A stretch of DNA of 64,000 bases. Source: Anaerolineae bacterium (lineage in GTDB: Bacteria; Chloroflexota; Anaerolineae; 4572-78; J111). The stretch covers positions 194,449-258,448 of the forward strand of contig JAHDWA010000007.1 of NCBI GenBank assembly GCA_023382535.1, written 5' to 3'. Below the pieces are notes generated by a model, which made no database searches, was not told the origin of the DNA, and worked only from the letters and a program-made list of their open reading frames with translations. A program made the translations under genes and the position numbers. This document shows positions 9,035 through 18,612 of this stretch, piece by piece (the stretch's first letter is position 1; the number at the start of each line of letters is the position of its first letter).

Positions 9035-9092
9035 TAATCCCGATAATGTTTAATAAAGTGTGGCGATAGTTTGTTGGAAGGAGCATAAATTT

Positions 9093-9359
9093 ATGACACA
9101 GCAAAGAGAAACCTACAAAGGGTTTGAGATTGTCATTGACAAGCCGGCAGCCTCAGCTCCTGCCAGTGGCGCGACGGCCGCGGGTACTCCGTTTGCCGGA
9201 AAGTTAACGATTGGTCCCAGAGAAATTGATGTGGTGGAGGTCGCCCCTGGTATATTTATTACCAGTTATCTCCCGCATACTTCATATAAATCAGTTTCGG
9301 ATTTAGCCAAAGCCGTTATTGACCATACCGAGGAGTTTAATACCACCTTGCGCGGTTAG
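9093..9359 (+). CDS. small protein of unknown function upstream of tyrosinase
   Basis: 88 residues from the ATG at 9093, chosen because GGAAGGAGCATAAATTT sits correctly before it; an in-frame ATG-less extension to 9060 lacks such a site. The sequence begins MTQQRETYKGFEIVIDK, has an Ala/Ser/Gly/Pro-rich stretch at residues 19-36, and continues with a beta-rich part (GKLTIGPREIDVVEV, GIFITSYLPH) and a final helix (SVSDLAKAVIDHTEEF). I do not recognise a family. There is no signal peptide. It lies 47 bases before the tyrosinase gene in the same direction, so it may be a partner such as a copper-loading or 'caddie' protein, by analogy only; it does not look like MelC1. Confidence 0.7.
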   Translation: MTQQRETYKGFEIVIDKPAASAPASGATAAGTPFAGKLTIGPREIDVVEVAPGIFITSYLPHTSYKSVSDLAKAVIDHTEEFNTTLRG

Positions 9360-9406
9360 CCGGGTGAGGCGCAGTCACACATTTTCAAAAAAATTGAGGA
9401 GGGAGT

Positions 9407-10699
9407 ATGGGGGTTAGAAAGAATCTAAGATCTTTGACAACCGCTGAAAAAACCGAATTTGTCAATGCCGTTAGGGCGTTAAAGGCGAATGGGCGATACA
9501 ACCAATACGTTCTCCGCCATGCCCAGGCGCCGATGGCGAACATCCATCGTTCACCGGCCTTTTTACCCTGGCATCGCCAATTTATTCTGGATTTTGAACG
9601 GGAGTTACAACAGGTATCGGGCAACCCAAATTTAGCCCTGCCTTATTGGAATTGGACGGAAGACGCCGGGCTGCCTGATCCTCGCACTGCCCCGATTTGG
9701 GCGGATAACTTCATGGGCGGGAATGGCGACCCAGGTAATAACTGGGCTGTGAGAAGCGGCCCGTTTCGACCAGGGGAATGGACGATAGTAGATGGTAATG
9801 GGAACGCCGCGGGCGCTTTAAGACGACAATTTGGTATCAATGTACCGACTTTACCCTCACTGGCAGACGTGAATAATGTCCTAAGCACCACACCTTATGA
9901 CGCAAGCCCCTGGAACATGACCAGTAACCCCAGTTTCCGTAATCGGCTTGAGGGCTGGTATCCTGTTACGCCTGGTTTGCATAACAGAGTCCACGTTTGG
10001 GTGGGTGGCTCAATGATACCGATGACGTCGCCGAATGATCCTGTCTTTTTTCTGCATCACTGCTTTGTGGACAAACTGTGGGCCGATTGGCAAGCGCGAT
10101 TTCCCAACCAAAGTTACCAGCCCATAGCTGGCGGCCCTCAAAGGCATAATTTGAACGATATGATGGAACGGACTCTATCCGGTAGTGTGACCCCTGCTTC
10201 TGTCTTAAATATCAGAACGCTTGACTACAGCTATGATACGGACCCGGTGGTAAGGCAGTTGGCGCAATCTATGTGGATTCATGGTCACAGTCTACAGATA
10301 GAGTCTGTAGACCGAGTCCGAGCCGCCTGGCGTATAGGTCCTTTAATCAGTATTGAGGGAGGGCAAAACACCGAGAACTGGTTTCACTTTGCCATTCCGA
10401 CACCTGTGATCGTGAATGATCGGCGTCTGCGGGCGGGCGCAGTTTTGCTGAGATTTAAAACCATCTCGGAGAGCACCTTTGTGCATGCCGTTCACATTTA
10501 CGATGGCGAAAGCAGGCTCACGGGGTATGATAACCTCAGGTTATCCCCTAGAAATTGGACTTCACAGCGGTTTGATGTACCCAATGATCCTGAAATTCGG
10601 TGGGGATTAGGTATTTCTATCGGGGTTAGATTTCAAAGTGCTAACCCAGTTGATAACCGGATAGAGTTCAGTTCCGCTGGAGGTGAGTTCTTGTCATAG
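9407..10699 (+). CDS. tyrosinase-type copper oxidase with an extra C-terminal domain
   Basis: 430 residues. The CuA site is formed by His38, His47 and His56 (HAQAPMANIHRSP then PWHR) and the CuB site by His192, His196 (GLHNRVHVW) and His217/218 (FFLHHCFVDKLW). LPYWNWTED is also typical. Tyrosinases hydroxylate monophenols and oxidise diphenols to quinones. Residues from about 285 on form a separate domain starting MWIHGHSLQIES, which is not part of the catalytic fold and is repeated as the next gene. From memory this resembles the DUF6623 group of domains. No signal peptide is visible, so the enzyme appears cytoplasmic or is exported with a partner. GGAGGGAGT precedes the ATG. Confidence 0.88.
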   Translation: MGVRKNLRSLTTAEKTEFVNAVRALKANGRYNQYVLRHAQAPMANIHRSPAFLPWHRQFILDFERELQQVSGNPNLALPYWNWTEDAGLPDPRTAPIWADNFMGGNGDPGNNWAVRSGPFRPGEWTIVDGNGNAAGALRRQFGINVPTLPSLADVNNVLSTTPYDASPWNMTSNPSFRNRLEGWYPVTPGLHNRVHVWVGGSMIPMTSPNDPVFFLHHCFVDKLWADWQARFPNQSYQPIAGGPQRHNLNDMMERTLSGSVTPASVLNIRTLDYSYDTDPVVRQLAQSMWIHGHSLQIESVDRVRAAWRIGPLISIEGGQNTENWFHFAIPTPVIVNDRRLRAGAVLLRFKTISESTFVHAVHIYDGESRLTGYDNLRLSPRNWTSQRFDVPNDPEIRWGLGISIGVRFQSANPVDNRIEFSSAGGEFLS

Positions 10700-10779
10700 C
10701 AGGAAAGTGATGTTTACGTTTCAAGTTCGTCAAGTACTTTAGAACTCCGAAAGAAAACGCTTAATTTAGGAAAGGGGAT

Positions 10780-11229
10780 ATGAAGATGGCAGTACAAGCG
10801 ATGTGGGCCCATGGTCACATGATGCAGATAGAGTTCGCCGATCGTCTCCAGTCAGCCCGGCGGTTCGGCTCTTCGATTAGCATTGAGGGCAGGCAAAACA
10901 CGGAGAATTGGTTTCACTTTGCCATTCCGACACCCGTCGTTATAAACGATCGGCGTCTGCGGGCGGGTTCGGTTCTGCTTAGATTTAGAACCAGCTCAGA
11001 TAACGCCTATGTCCATGCCGTTCACATCTATGATGGCGAAAATAGGATAGCCGCGCATGATAATCTTAGGGTATCACCGAGAGCATGGAGCCTTCAGCAG
11101 TTTGATGTACCCAATGATCCTGAAATTCGGTGGGGATTAGGTATTTCTATCGGGGTTAGATTTCAAGGTGTTACCCCCGCTGATAATCGGGTAGAGTTTA
11201 GTTCCGCGGGCTGTGATTTCATTTTGTAG
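10780..11229 (+). CDS. stand-alone copy of the tyrosinase C-terminal domain
   Basis: 149 residues, strongly similar along its whole length to residues 285-430 of the tyrosinase just upstream: both share MW-HGH--QIE, QNTENWFHFAIPTPV, NDRRLRAG, VHAVHIYDGE and FDVPNDPEIRWGLG. Bases 11100-11166 are identical to 10570-10636 (67 of 67), while other parts differ at third positions, which suggests a tandem duplication with later gene conversion. The domain looks all-beta and the HGH motif could bind a metal. There is no catalytic tyrosinase part. AAAGGGGAT precedes the ATG; a second ATG follows at 10786. Function unknown. Confidence 0.75.
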   Translation: MKMAVQAMWAHGHMMQIEFADRLQSARRFGSSISIEGRQNTENWFHFAIPTPVVINDRRLRAGSVLLRFRTSSDNAYVHAVHIYDGENRIAAHDNLRVSPRAWSLQQFDVPNDPEIRWGLGISIGVRFQGVTPADNRVEFSSAGCDFIL

Positions 11230-11302
11230 GTTGTCACATCTTTTCTCACCCCCCGGAGTTACGGCCTTTATTGACGAACTCAGGCAGCAGGTTGGAATGT
11301 CC

Positions 11303-12133
11303 ATGAAACTTGACGCTCACCAACATTTTTGGCATTACACGCCAGCGGACTACGGTTGGATTGAGTCCGATATGCAGGTTCTGCAAAAAGACTACCTGCC
11401 CTCTAATCTGGCCTTGTTGACCAAAAGCGTTGGTATTGAAGGGACGGTGGCCGTGCAGGCCCGCCAAAGCCTGGTCGAAACCGAGTGGCTGCTTTATTTG
11501 GCCGGGCAGTATCCCCTGCTTCGGGGGGTGGTCGGCTGGGTGGATCTGCGCAGTCCCGCCTTGCGGGGCCAATTAGAGCGGTTTTCAGCCCACCCCAAGT
11601 TAGTCGGGGTGCGTCACGTGGTGCAGGATGAGCCAGATGACCGGTTTATGCTGCGCGCCGACTTTTTGCGCGGCCTCAGCCTGCTGGCCGAGTTTGGTTT
11701 AACCTACGACATTCTAATCTTTCCGCGTCACCTGCCGGTAGCCTACGAGTTGGTCAAAAAATTTCCTGACCAGCTTTTTGTGCTTGACCATATCGCCAAA
11801 CCATTTATCAAAACAGGACAAATAAGCCCCTGGAACGCCGATTTGCACCAATTAGCCGCTTGCCCGAATGTTTACTGTAAAGTGTCGGGCATGGTCACAG
11901 AAGCCGACTGGCAAACCTGGCGGCCCACCGATTTTAGGCCCTATCTTGACGTGATCCTGGAAGCGTTTGGCCCGGCGCGGCTAATGTTTGGCTCGGACTG
12001 GCCGGTTTGCACGGTAGCCGGGTCGTATGAACAGGTGGTCAAACTGGTGGCAGGTTACACTCAAGCCTTGTCACCAACCGAACAGGCCCAAATTTGGGGC
12101 GAAACCGCCCGAAAATTCTATGGATTGGAATAA
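11303..12133 (+). CDS. amidohydrolase 2 family, L-fuconolactonase/rhamnonolactonase-like
   Basis: 276 residues from ATG 11303; an in-frame start at 11213 would overlap the previous gene and add an unrelated tail. The N-terminal metal motif DAHQHFWHY, the central RHVVQDEPD, the FVLDHIAKP segment, CKVSGMVTEA and the C-terminal FGSDWPVC are the standard marks of COG3618 lactonases of the amidohydrolase superfamily. Known members hydrolyse L-fucono-1,5-lactone, L-rhamnono-1,4-lactone or related aldonolactones, an early step in non-phosphorylative deoxysugar breakdown. A broken L-fuconate dehydratase gene at 24549 and sugar transport genes nearby agree with L-fucose or a similar sugar as substrate. 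Confidence 0.8.
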   Translation: MKLDAHQHFWHYTPADYGWIESDMQVLQKDYLPSNLALLTKSVGIEGTVAVQARQSLVETEWLLYLAGQYPLLRGVVGWVDLRSPALRGQLERFSAHPKLVGVRHVVQDEPDDRFMLRADFLRGLSLLAEFGLTYDILIFPRHLPVAYELVKKFPDQLFVLDHIAKPFIKTGQISPWNADLHQLAACPNVYCKVSGMVTEADWQTWRPTDFRPYLDVILEAFGPARLMFGSDWPVCTVAGSYEQVVKLVAGYTQALSPTEQAQIWGETARKFYGLE

Positions 12134-12161
12134 AAGCGTTCATACGAGGGGATGATCACCC

Positions 12162-13673
12162 GTGTCTCTGGAGTATAGCGGCTACAAAATCCTGGTTGTT
12201 GACGATAATCCGGCCAACTTAAGCGTTTTGGTGGATTATCTCATTAAATACGGGTTTGAAGTTTTAACGGCCCGGAATGGAACCAACGGCATCGAAAAAG
12301 CTCAGTACGTTTTGCCGGATTTGATTTTGCTCGACATCGTTATGCCGGGGATTGATGGGTTTGAAACGTGCCGCCGCCTCAAAGCCGATCCCGCCACCCA
12401 GGATATCCCCATCATCTTTATGACTTCTCTAACCAATACCCAGGACAAAATTAACGGCTTTGAAGCAGGGGGGGTTGATTATATTACCAAACCGCTGCAA
12501 CAGGCCGAAGTTCTGGCGCGTATGACCCTCCATTTGCAGCTTCGTAATTTGACCCGCGAACTGCACCTGGCCAACATCAAGCTGGCCGAGCAAGTCCAGG
12601 TTGAGCAAGAAAAGGTCCGAGATTTAACCCAACGGAATACGATGATTGGACAGGCGGTTGAAGCCAGTCGTGAGGCTGTGGTGATGGGCAACAGCAGCGG
12701 CGAAGTGCTTTATCTCAACCCGGCCTTTAGCCACCTCTTTGGTTATACGGCGGTGGACCTCCCCGTAATGAATGGATTAGCTACTATTTTTGCCAATCCT
12801 GACCAGGTTCAGGCGATGTTTACGGCCATTCAACACCACCAATTCTGGCAGGGAGAAGTTAATCTCCAAACGAAAAGCCGGCAGACCCTTACCGCCCTGG
12901 TCCGCACCGCCTGTATCGCCGACGCGGCCGGGCAGGTGACGAGCTGGGTCAGTTTGATCACCGACATCAGCGCCTATAAGCAAGCCTTAACCAAGCTGGA
13001 ACAACAGCGGCAAAAAATGCGGCGATTATCGGCCCGGCTGGCCGAAACCCAGGAAGTCGAGCGAAAGCGCCTGGCGCGTGAATTGCACGACCGCATTGGC
13101 CAAAATCTGTTTACCTCGGATGTTTTGTTGAATATTATCCGGGGCCAAACAGCTCAATGCTGCCCCGACAACGCCACGTTAGCCCATCATATCAATGATT
13201 TGTCAGCTTTAATCAATCAAACCACCACCCACGTCCGCGATGTGATGGCCGAACTCAGGCCCCCCATGCTGGACGATCACGGGTTGGTCGCTACTCTGGA
13301 ATGGTATGGTCATCAATTCAGCCAGTGGTTTGGTATTTCCGTCGCCGTCCAGGGGATCGAGCCGGAGCCGCGCCTACCGGATTTTGTAGAGAACGCCCTG
13401 TTTCGGATCACCCAGGAAGCGCTAACCAATGTCGCCAAACATGCCCAGGCGACCCAGGCCACCATCTTGCTGAAAGTAGAACCGCGTAAAGTCAGCTTAA
13501 GCGTCAAAGATGATGGCATTGGATTTAAGATGAATCCCACAGACGCTACGGTTGAGGCCAGAGGGTGGGGATTGGCGGCGATGACTGAACGGGCTGAAGC
13601 CGCCGGGGGACGGTGCCGCATTTCCGCCAGGGTTCAACAGGGGACTGAGGTAACGGTTGAGGTTCCGCGATGA
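12162..13673 (+). CDS. response-regulator receiver / PAS / HisKA_3 histidine kinase
   Basis: 503 residues, GTG start preceded by GAGGGGATGATC. An N-terminal receiver domain (residues 8-125, phosphoacceptor Asp58 in LILLDIVMPG) is followed by a coiled coil (about 128-165), a PAS domain (about 168-280), a HisKA_3 dimerisation domain with His309 in ARELHDRIGQ, and a HATPase domain (about 400-503, with DDGIGFKM and GWGLAAMTERAEA). It has no membrane segment, so it acts in the cytoplasm. Kinases of the HisKA_3 type pair with NarL-type regulators, and the next gene, overlapping by 4 bases, is one. A receiver at the N-terminus lets another kinase, perhaps the hybrid kinase at 15668, feed into it. 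Confidence 0.88.
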   Translation: MSLEYSGYKILVVDDNPANLSVLVDYLIKYGFEVLTARNGTNGIEKAQYVLPDLILLDIVMPGIDGFETCRRLKADPATQDIPIIFMTSLTNTQDKINGFEAGGVDYITKPLQQAEVLARMTLHLQLRNLTRELHLANIKLAEQVQVEQEKVRDLTQRNTMIGQAVEASREAVVMGNSSGEVLYLNPAFSHLFGYTAVDLPVMNGLATIFANPDQVQAMFTAIQHHQFWQGEVNLQTKSRQTLTALVRTACIADAAGQVTSWVSLITDISAYKQALTKLEQQRQKMRRLSARLAETQEVERKRLARELHDRIGQNLFTSDVLLNIIRGQTAQCCPDNATLAHHINDLSALINQTTTHVRDVMAELRPPMLDDHGLVATLEWYGHQFSQWFGISVAVQGIEPEPRLPDFVENALFRITQEALTNVAKHAQATQATILLKVEPRKVSLSVKDDGIGFKMNPTDATVEARGWGLAAMTERAEAAGGRCRISARVQQGTEVTVEVPR

Positions 13674-14320
13674 CTTTTACGGTTTTCTTAGCCGATGACC
13701 ATACCGTTTTAAGAGACGCTCTCCGCTTTATGTTAGAAGCTCAGCTTGACGGCTGTAAAGTAGTGGGCGATGCGGCTACGGGACGTGAGGCTGTGCAGCA
13801 AGTGGCAACCCTGTGCCCTGATATTGCCATTTTGGATATCAGTATGCCTGAGTTAAACGGTATTGAGGCGACCCGGCTTATCTGTCAGAACTGCCCCACG
13901 ACCAAAGTTATCATCCTGTCTATCCACAGCACCAAAAGTTACGTCACCCGCGCCCTCCAGGCCGGCGCTTATGGCTATGTTTTGAAAGAGAATGGCAGCA
14001 GAGCCGTACTGGAGGCTATTCAAGCCATCCGCCAGGGCCACCATTATTTGAGCCAGGCCGTCTCTGATATTGTGGTGACAGATTACAAACATCGCTTGGA
14101 GGCCGATGCCAATCCGCTGGCCGAACTTAGCCCGCGCGAGCTGGAAATTTTGCAGTTGTTTGCCGAAGGTAACTCCTATCAGGAAATTGGTGATCGGCTG
14201 ATGATTTCTCCCCACAGCGTAAAAACCTACCGCAAGCGGATTATGCAGAAGCTCGATCTGCATGATGGAGCCGGCCTGATAAAATTCGCCATTCAGAACG
14301 GCCTGATTTCGCTAGAATAA
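13670..14320 (+). CDS. NarL/FixJ-family response regulator (receiver + LuxR HTH)
   Basis: 216 residues. The receiver domain covers residues 1-120 with phosphoacceptor Asp56 in DIAILDISMPEL and the conserved Lys in GYVLKEN. The LuxR-type helix-turn-helix lies at about 148-210 (LSPRELEILQLFAEG, then YQEIGDRLMISPHSVKTYRK). It overlaps the upstream HisKA_3 kinase by four bases (ATGA), so the two are translated together and almost surely form a pair. Its targets are probably the sugar-binding lipoprotein/hybrid kinase genes and the CUT2 transporter downstream, as inferred from gene order. Confidence 0.9.
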   Translation: MTFTVFLADDHTVLRDALRFMLEAQLDGCKVVGDAATGREAVQQVATLCPDIAILDISMPELNGIEATRLICQNCPTTKVIILSIHSTKSYVTRALQAGAYGYVLKENGSRAVLEAIQAIRQGHHYLSQAVSDIVVTDYKHRLEADANPLAELSPRELEILQLFAEGNSYQEIGDRLMISPHSVKTYRKRIMQKLDLHDGAGLIKFAIQNGLISLE

Positions 14321-14457
14321 ACAGCCGCCCCGAACCTCTTACTTCTAATTTCTTTTTCCCTGATGTCCCCATTTGGGTGGCCCAAATGTCCCCATCTAGC
14401 TGACAGACAACTTTGGAATGATGGCGTATATTGGTAGGGTCAGAGTGGGACAATCTT

Positions 14458-15675
14458 ATGATTTACAAAGATGTATATAAAAACTTAAACTATCTGCCTG
14501 CCCTGCCCCGATTTACCACTTTCATTTTATTCCTGGTCTTCGGTTTAGTCGCCTGCCAACCGGCGAGTTCACTTCCGGCGACCGCCATCCCTGATCCTCC
14601 TCAGCCCAGCCCCGCCGGAATAGCCACCGGTGATACCTCAACCGCACGGGTTGCCTTTTCTAACTCCTTTGCCGAAAATTCCTTCCGGCAGGGTACAATT
14701 TACGCTTTTGAAAAAGCTGCGACTCAAGCTAAAGCTGCCGGCCTGCTGGCTGATTTTACCATTGTCAGCGCCAACGGCGATCCTGCCCAACAGGCTGAAC
14801 AAATTCAGCAGATGATTTCAGAGGGGTACGAGGCTATCCTTATCAATCCGGCTTCACCTACGGCTCTGAATCAGGTGATAAAATCGGCCTGTTCAGCCGG
14901 GATAGTGGTCGTTGTTTTCGACAGCCAGGTGACCGAACCCTGTGTTTACACCGTTACTTATGTCTGGGCCAATTACGGGGCAGTCCAGGGCAACTACGTT
15001 GGGGGGCGGTTAAACGGCCAGGGCAATGTGCTTGAAGTGCGCGGGGCCAAAGGTAGCACCTCCGATACCGATATTAGCGCCGCTACTAAGGCGGCCCTGT
15101 CCCGTTTCCCCGATGTGAAAGTGGTGGCTTCGGTCTACGCCAAGTGGACGCAGACGATTGCCCAACAAGAAGTCGCTGCTATTTTGCCGTCTCTCCCGCC
15201 AATTGACGCCGTTGTAACCCAGGGTGGCGATGGTTACGGGGTGGCCCTGGCTTTTGCCGCCACCGACCGCCCTATGCCCATCATCATTATGGGCAACCGT
15301 TACGACGAACTCAAATGGTGGCAGGAACAGCGGCTTAAGCATAACTATCATACCATTTCGGCCTCGGCTACGCCGGGCATCTCGGCTCTGGCTATGTGGA
15401 CCGCCCAGCAAATTTTGGCGGGTAAGGAAGTTCCTAAATTTGTTGAAGCGCCCCTGCTGGTCATTGAAGAAAAAAACCTGGCTACCTGGCTGGCCGTCAC
15501 CCCGGAAGGAGGTGTGGCCGATGGGGATTATTCGCTGGAGTACACCGTCAATTTAATTGACGCCAATATCAACGCCACCCCCCTGCCCGCCGTGCCGCTT
15601 CCGGCTCAAAGCAGCGCCGCCCTTCCATCTATGCCGCCGGTTCGCTGGAACGATGGGAGATTTGCTGATGTTTGA
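14458..15675 (+). CDS. sugar-binding periplasmic lipoprotein (Peripla_BP_4), sensor type
   Basis: 405 residues from ATG 14458 (a TTG at 14431 would add nine poorly fitting residues). A lipoprotein signal is present: hydrophobic [12 protein letters not shown] with the lipobox Cys33. The mature part has the type I sugar-binding fold ([16 protein letters not shown], then [34 protein letters not shown]). It overlaps the next gene, a membrane hybrid histidine kinase, by eight bases. There is no transporter membrane protein directly with it, so it probably presents a bound sugar to that kinase rather than feeding a permease, as known for XylFII-LytS pairs. Its C-terminus is Pro/Ala-rich and probably extended. 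Confidence 0.82.
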   Translation: MIYKDVYKNLNYLPALPRFTTFILFLVFGLVACQPASSLPATAIPDPPQPSPAGIATGDTSTARVAFSNSFAENSFRQGTIYAFEKAATQAKAAGLLADFTIVSANGDPAQQAEQIQQMISEGYEAILINPASPTALNQVIKSACSAGIVVVVFDSQVTEPCVYTVTYVWANYGAVQGNYVGGRLNGQGNVLEVRGAKGSTSDTDISAATKAALSRFPDVKVVASVYAKWTQTIAQQEVAAILPSLPPIDAVVTQGGDGYGVALAFAATDRPMPIIIMGNRYDELKWWQEQRLKHNYHTISASATPGISALAMWTAQQILAGKEVPKFVEAPLLVIEEKNLATWLAVTPEGGVADGDYSLEYTVNLIDANINATPLPAVPLPAQSSAALPSMPPVRWNDGRFADV

Positions 15676-18484
15676 GCAGACAGCCAACAACATCCTTCAA
15701 AACTGGCTGCCCTGGTTTATGCTGCTAGTCTTTATCATGGTGGGGTTATTTTTAGGGGGTCTGTATCGCCGCCGGACCGCTGCGGGTTCGTTGAGCAACC
15801 AGTTGCTCCTGGCTTTTACCGGCGTAGCCGCCATTTCGCTAATCATCGTGGTGGGCGCGGTCATCTGGCAGACCGAGAGTATTTTGACCGCTCAAACCGG
15901 CGAGTCCTTTGAGACCCTGGCCGAGTCCAACAGTGAGCGCCTGGTGGCTGAAATAGCCCGAGAGGTGGAGCTGCTCGAACAGCTTACCCAAGAGTCCTCT
16001 TTTTTCTACCAAACTTTTGGTACGCCTGAGTCTGATTTAAGCGCCTTATCCCCGCTCGAGCGACGTAGCTTTCTCCAAAGCCGCGAGGCAGCCTGGCTTG
16101 ACCCGGCTGAAGAAACGCTCCACACCCAGGTTCGCAGCAGCCCCATCAGCAATGACCTGGAAAGTTTTGTCCGCAACCTGCCGGCCCACACCCAGCTTAT
16201 TTATGTGGATGAGTTTGGGGCGTTGGTCGCTTCCGGGGGAGCGCCGGCGGAACATTATTATTATGGCGATGATCCCGGCTGGCAGGCAGCCTGGAACCAG
16301 GGCAACGGCAAAATCAATATTACCGGACTGCATTTCACTCCTGGCGAACAGGATGCCACGATGGAAATCTCTGTGCCGGTGCGCTTATTGGGCACGCAGT
16401 CTACGCAAGGAATTCTGCGCTCTCGCTTCAGAATTCGAGACCTGGGTGTATTTACCAGCCCGCCTTCGCTGGGCCAAACCGGCGCGATGGCCCTGGTGGA
16501 TAAAAGCGGTGCGATCATTTACAGCACCAACCCGGCCCAAATTGGGACGCAGTTTCCGGCTGCTTTTCAGCGCAACCTGACCACGGGCCTGACCGGCTGG
16601 AGCGTCAATCCCGATGACTCCGGGCAGAACATCATCCAAAGCCACGCGGCTTTGAATCCGGCCCCGCGGCAAGGCTATCTGAGTCATCTCGGCTGGACGT
16701 TATTGATGCAGCAGCCCGCCGCCGAAGCCCTGACGACCGTAAACCGGCTGTCGCAACTGGCGTTATGGGGGGGATTAGGCGCGCTGGTGTTTGCCGTAGC
16801 CGTAAGCAGTTGGGTGGCGCGGCAGTTGACCCATCCCATTCAAGACCTGACCCAGACAGCCTCGGCCATGGCCGGCGGCGCGCTGGACCGCACGGCCAAA
16901 ATTACGGGCTCGACGGAATTTCGCACCCTGGCCGCGGCTTTTAACACGATGACAGACCAACTTCGTAACCTGATTGATACTCTGGAAGATCGGGTTGCCA
17001 GCCGCACGGCTCAATTGGAGACGGCGCTTAAGGAATTGGCGGCGGCTAAAGAGGCTGCCGAAGTGGCCAGCCAGGCCAAAAGCGAATTTTTAGCCAACAT
17101 GAGCCACGAACTGCGGACCCCGCTCAATGGTATTTTAGGTTATACCCACTTACTTCAACGGGGCCGGCTGCCCCAACGCGAACAAGCCAGGGCGCTTAAC
17201 ATTATTCAACAGAGCGGTGAACATTTGCTGACCCTGATCAACGATATTTTAGACCTGGCCAAAATTGAAGCTCACCGTCTTGAACTGACTGTTACCGAGG
17301 TGAATTTTCCCTTATTTTTGCAGGAAGTGGTGAGTATTGCCAAAATGCGGGCCGACTTAAAGAGTATTTTTTTTGCCTACGAACCGCTAACCGAGCTGCC
17401 CGCCGGGATTCGGGTGGATGAAACCCGGTTGCGCCAGGTACTCATCAACCTTCTGAGCAACGCGGTCAAGTTCACCGATAAGGGAGGTGTGACCTTAAGA
17501 GTGACCACGGTTGAACGTTCAAACGTTATCCTTCGTTTTGAGATTGAAGACACCGGCATTGGCATTACTGCCGCTGATCTGGAGAAAATATTCTTGCCCT
17601 TTGAACAGGTTAGCTCCCCGCAAAAACGCATCGATGGGACGGGGTTAGGGTTAGCCATCAGTCAAAAACTGGTCAAAGCAATGGGCGGCGAAATCAAGGT
17701 GGAAAGTGTCTGGGGCCAGGGCAGCCGTTTTTGGTTTGAGGTTGAATTGCCCGTTTTTGAGGGAAATCTGCCTCAAAAACGGGAATTCGGGCGCAAGGTC
17801 GTCGGTTATCAAGGGCCAAAGTACAAAATCCTGGTCATTGATGACAACGAAAGCGCCAGGTCAATGCTGGTGGACTTTTTGACGCTGTTAGATTTTGAAG
17901 TGGCGGCGGCTACAGACGGCCGGCAGGGGTTGCAGCTAGCCAAAAAAGTCAGGCCCGACCTTATCTTCACCGATTTGTTAATGCCGGTTCTCGACGGGTT
18001 TGAAGTCATCCACCAGCTCCGGCAATCGCGCCGGCAAGGCGGGCGCCCCACCGTGGTGGCGGTATCAGCCAGCGTCTTTGAAACCGATAAACACAAGAGC
18101 ATCATTGCCGGCGCCGACGACTTTTTAGCCAAGCCCATCCACCCCCAGGATTTGTATGAGCTGCTGGCTAAACATTTGACCCTGGAGTGGATTTATGAGG
18201 ACACGGCGGAGCAGAAGTTGCCGCTTGAAACCTCCTCTAACGGCAAAGGTACAACCGAAATAATTGTCCCGCCCCAAGAGGAACTGCAAATCCTGTTAGA
18301 GCTGGCCATGCGCGGCAACATTGTTGAAATCGGTGAACGGGCCAATGAACTAGAAGCCTTAAACAGAAAATTTATTCCCTTTGCCAATGAATTACGGAAA
18401 TTCGCCCGTGAATTCGATGACGAGCGGATTCGGAGCCTGGTTAAAGCGCACCTGACTGTTAAAGATGAAACAGTTAAAGGTTGA
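15668..18484 (+). CDS. membrane hybrid histidine kinase with extracellular sensor and receiver domain
   Basis: 938 residues from ATG 15668, with GGGAG before it; an in-frame start at 15557 lies far inside the upstream gene and is rejected. Two membrane segments near the N-terminus (about 13-34 and 46-67), an extracytoplasmic region of about 290 residues (probably a double-Cache fold), a third membrane segment (about 363-384), HAMP, a coiled coil, HisKA with His480 in [10 protein letters not shown], a HATPase domain and a C-terminal receiver with Asp769 in [10 protein letters not shown]. The last 100 residues form a helical tail that may be a weak Hpt-like part, but no clear HPt histidine was found. 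It should relay signal from the sugar-binding lipoprotein encoded just upstream. Confidence 0.88.
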   Translation: MFEQTANNILQNWLPWFMLLVFIMVGLFLGGLYRRRTAAGSLSNQLLLAFTGVAAISLIIVVGAVIWQTESILTAQTGESFETLAESNSERLVAEIAREVELLEQLTQESSFFYQTFGTPESDLSALSPLERRSFLQSREAAWLDPAEETLHTQVRSSPISNDLESFVRNLPAHTQLIYVDEFGALVASGGAPAEHYYYGDDPGWQAAWNQGNGKINITGLHFTPGEQDATMEISVPVRLLGTQSTQGILRSRFRIRDLGVFTSPPSLGQTGAMALVDKSGAIIYSTNPAQIGTQFPAAFQRNLTTGLTGWSVNPDDSGQNIIQSHAALNPAPRQGYLSHLGWTLLMQQPAAEALTTVNRLSQLALWGGLGALVFAVAVSSWVARQLTHPIQDLTQTASAMAGGALDRTAKITGSTEFRTLAAAFNTMTDQLRNLIDTLEDRVASRTAQLETALKELAAAKEAAEVASQAKSEFLANMSHELRTPLNGILGYTHLLQRGRLPQREQARALNIIQQSGEHLLTLINDILDLAKIEAHRLELTVTEVNFPLFLQEVVSIAKMRADLKSIFFAYEPLTELPAGIRVDETRLRQVLINLLSNAVKFTDKGGVTLRVTTVERSNVILRFEIEDTGIGITAADLEKIFLPFEQVSSPQKRIDGTGLGLAISQKLVKAMGGEIKVESVWGQGSRFWFEVELPVFEGNLPQKREFGRKVVGYQGPKYKILVIDDNESARSMLVDFLTLLDFEVAAATDGRQGLQLAKKVRPDLIFTDLLMPVLDGFEVIHQLRQSRRQGGRPTVVAVSASVFETDKHKSIIAGADDFLAKPIHPQDLYELLAKHLTLEWIYEDTAEQKLPLETSSNGKGTTEIIVPPQEELQILLELAMRGNIVEIGERANELEALNRKFIPFANELRKFAREFDDERIRSLVKAHLTVKDETVKG

Positions 18485-18515
18485 AGGTTATAAAGCGCAA
18501 CTTTCAACTTTTAAC
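18473..18515 (+). terminator. hairpin at the end of the hybrid kinase gene
   Basis: GTTAAAGGTTGAA (18473-18485) pairs with TTCAACTTTTAAC (18503-18515) over 13 positions with one G-U pair. The stem includes the stop codon. A short T-rich stretch follows at 18530. AACCTGC heptamers repeated 2.5 times follow at 18513. It may terminate transcription, but no proper U-run directly follows. Confidence 0.4.
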
Positions 18516-18550
18516 CTGCAACCTGCAACTTATTTTCGGAGGAGGTGAAA

Positions 18551-18574
18551 ATGGTTGTACTAATTCCCCCCTAA
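18551..18574 (+). CDS. possible 7-codon leader peptide (MVVLIPP)
   Basis: An ATG with an unusually strong ribosome binding site (GGAGGAGGTGAAA) opens a seven-codon frame ending in two CCC proline codons before TAA. It lies 266 bases before the sugar-binding protein gene and just before a shared stem-loop. Such a frame could be a leader peptide whose translation affects the stem-loop, but it may also be chance. I give it low confidence. Confidence 0.25.
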   Translation: MVVLIPP

Positions 18575-18612
18575 AACATCACCGGCTAAAATGATGTTAG
18601 CCCAACAAAAAA

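Noticed and set aside
13670..13673. Four-base overlaps (here and at 22610, 38769, 40322, 43034) as possible frameshift signals
   Set aside because: They are ordinary ATGA/GTGA coupling overlaps between separate complete genes.
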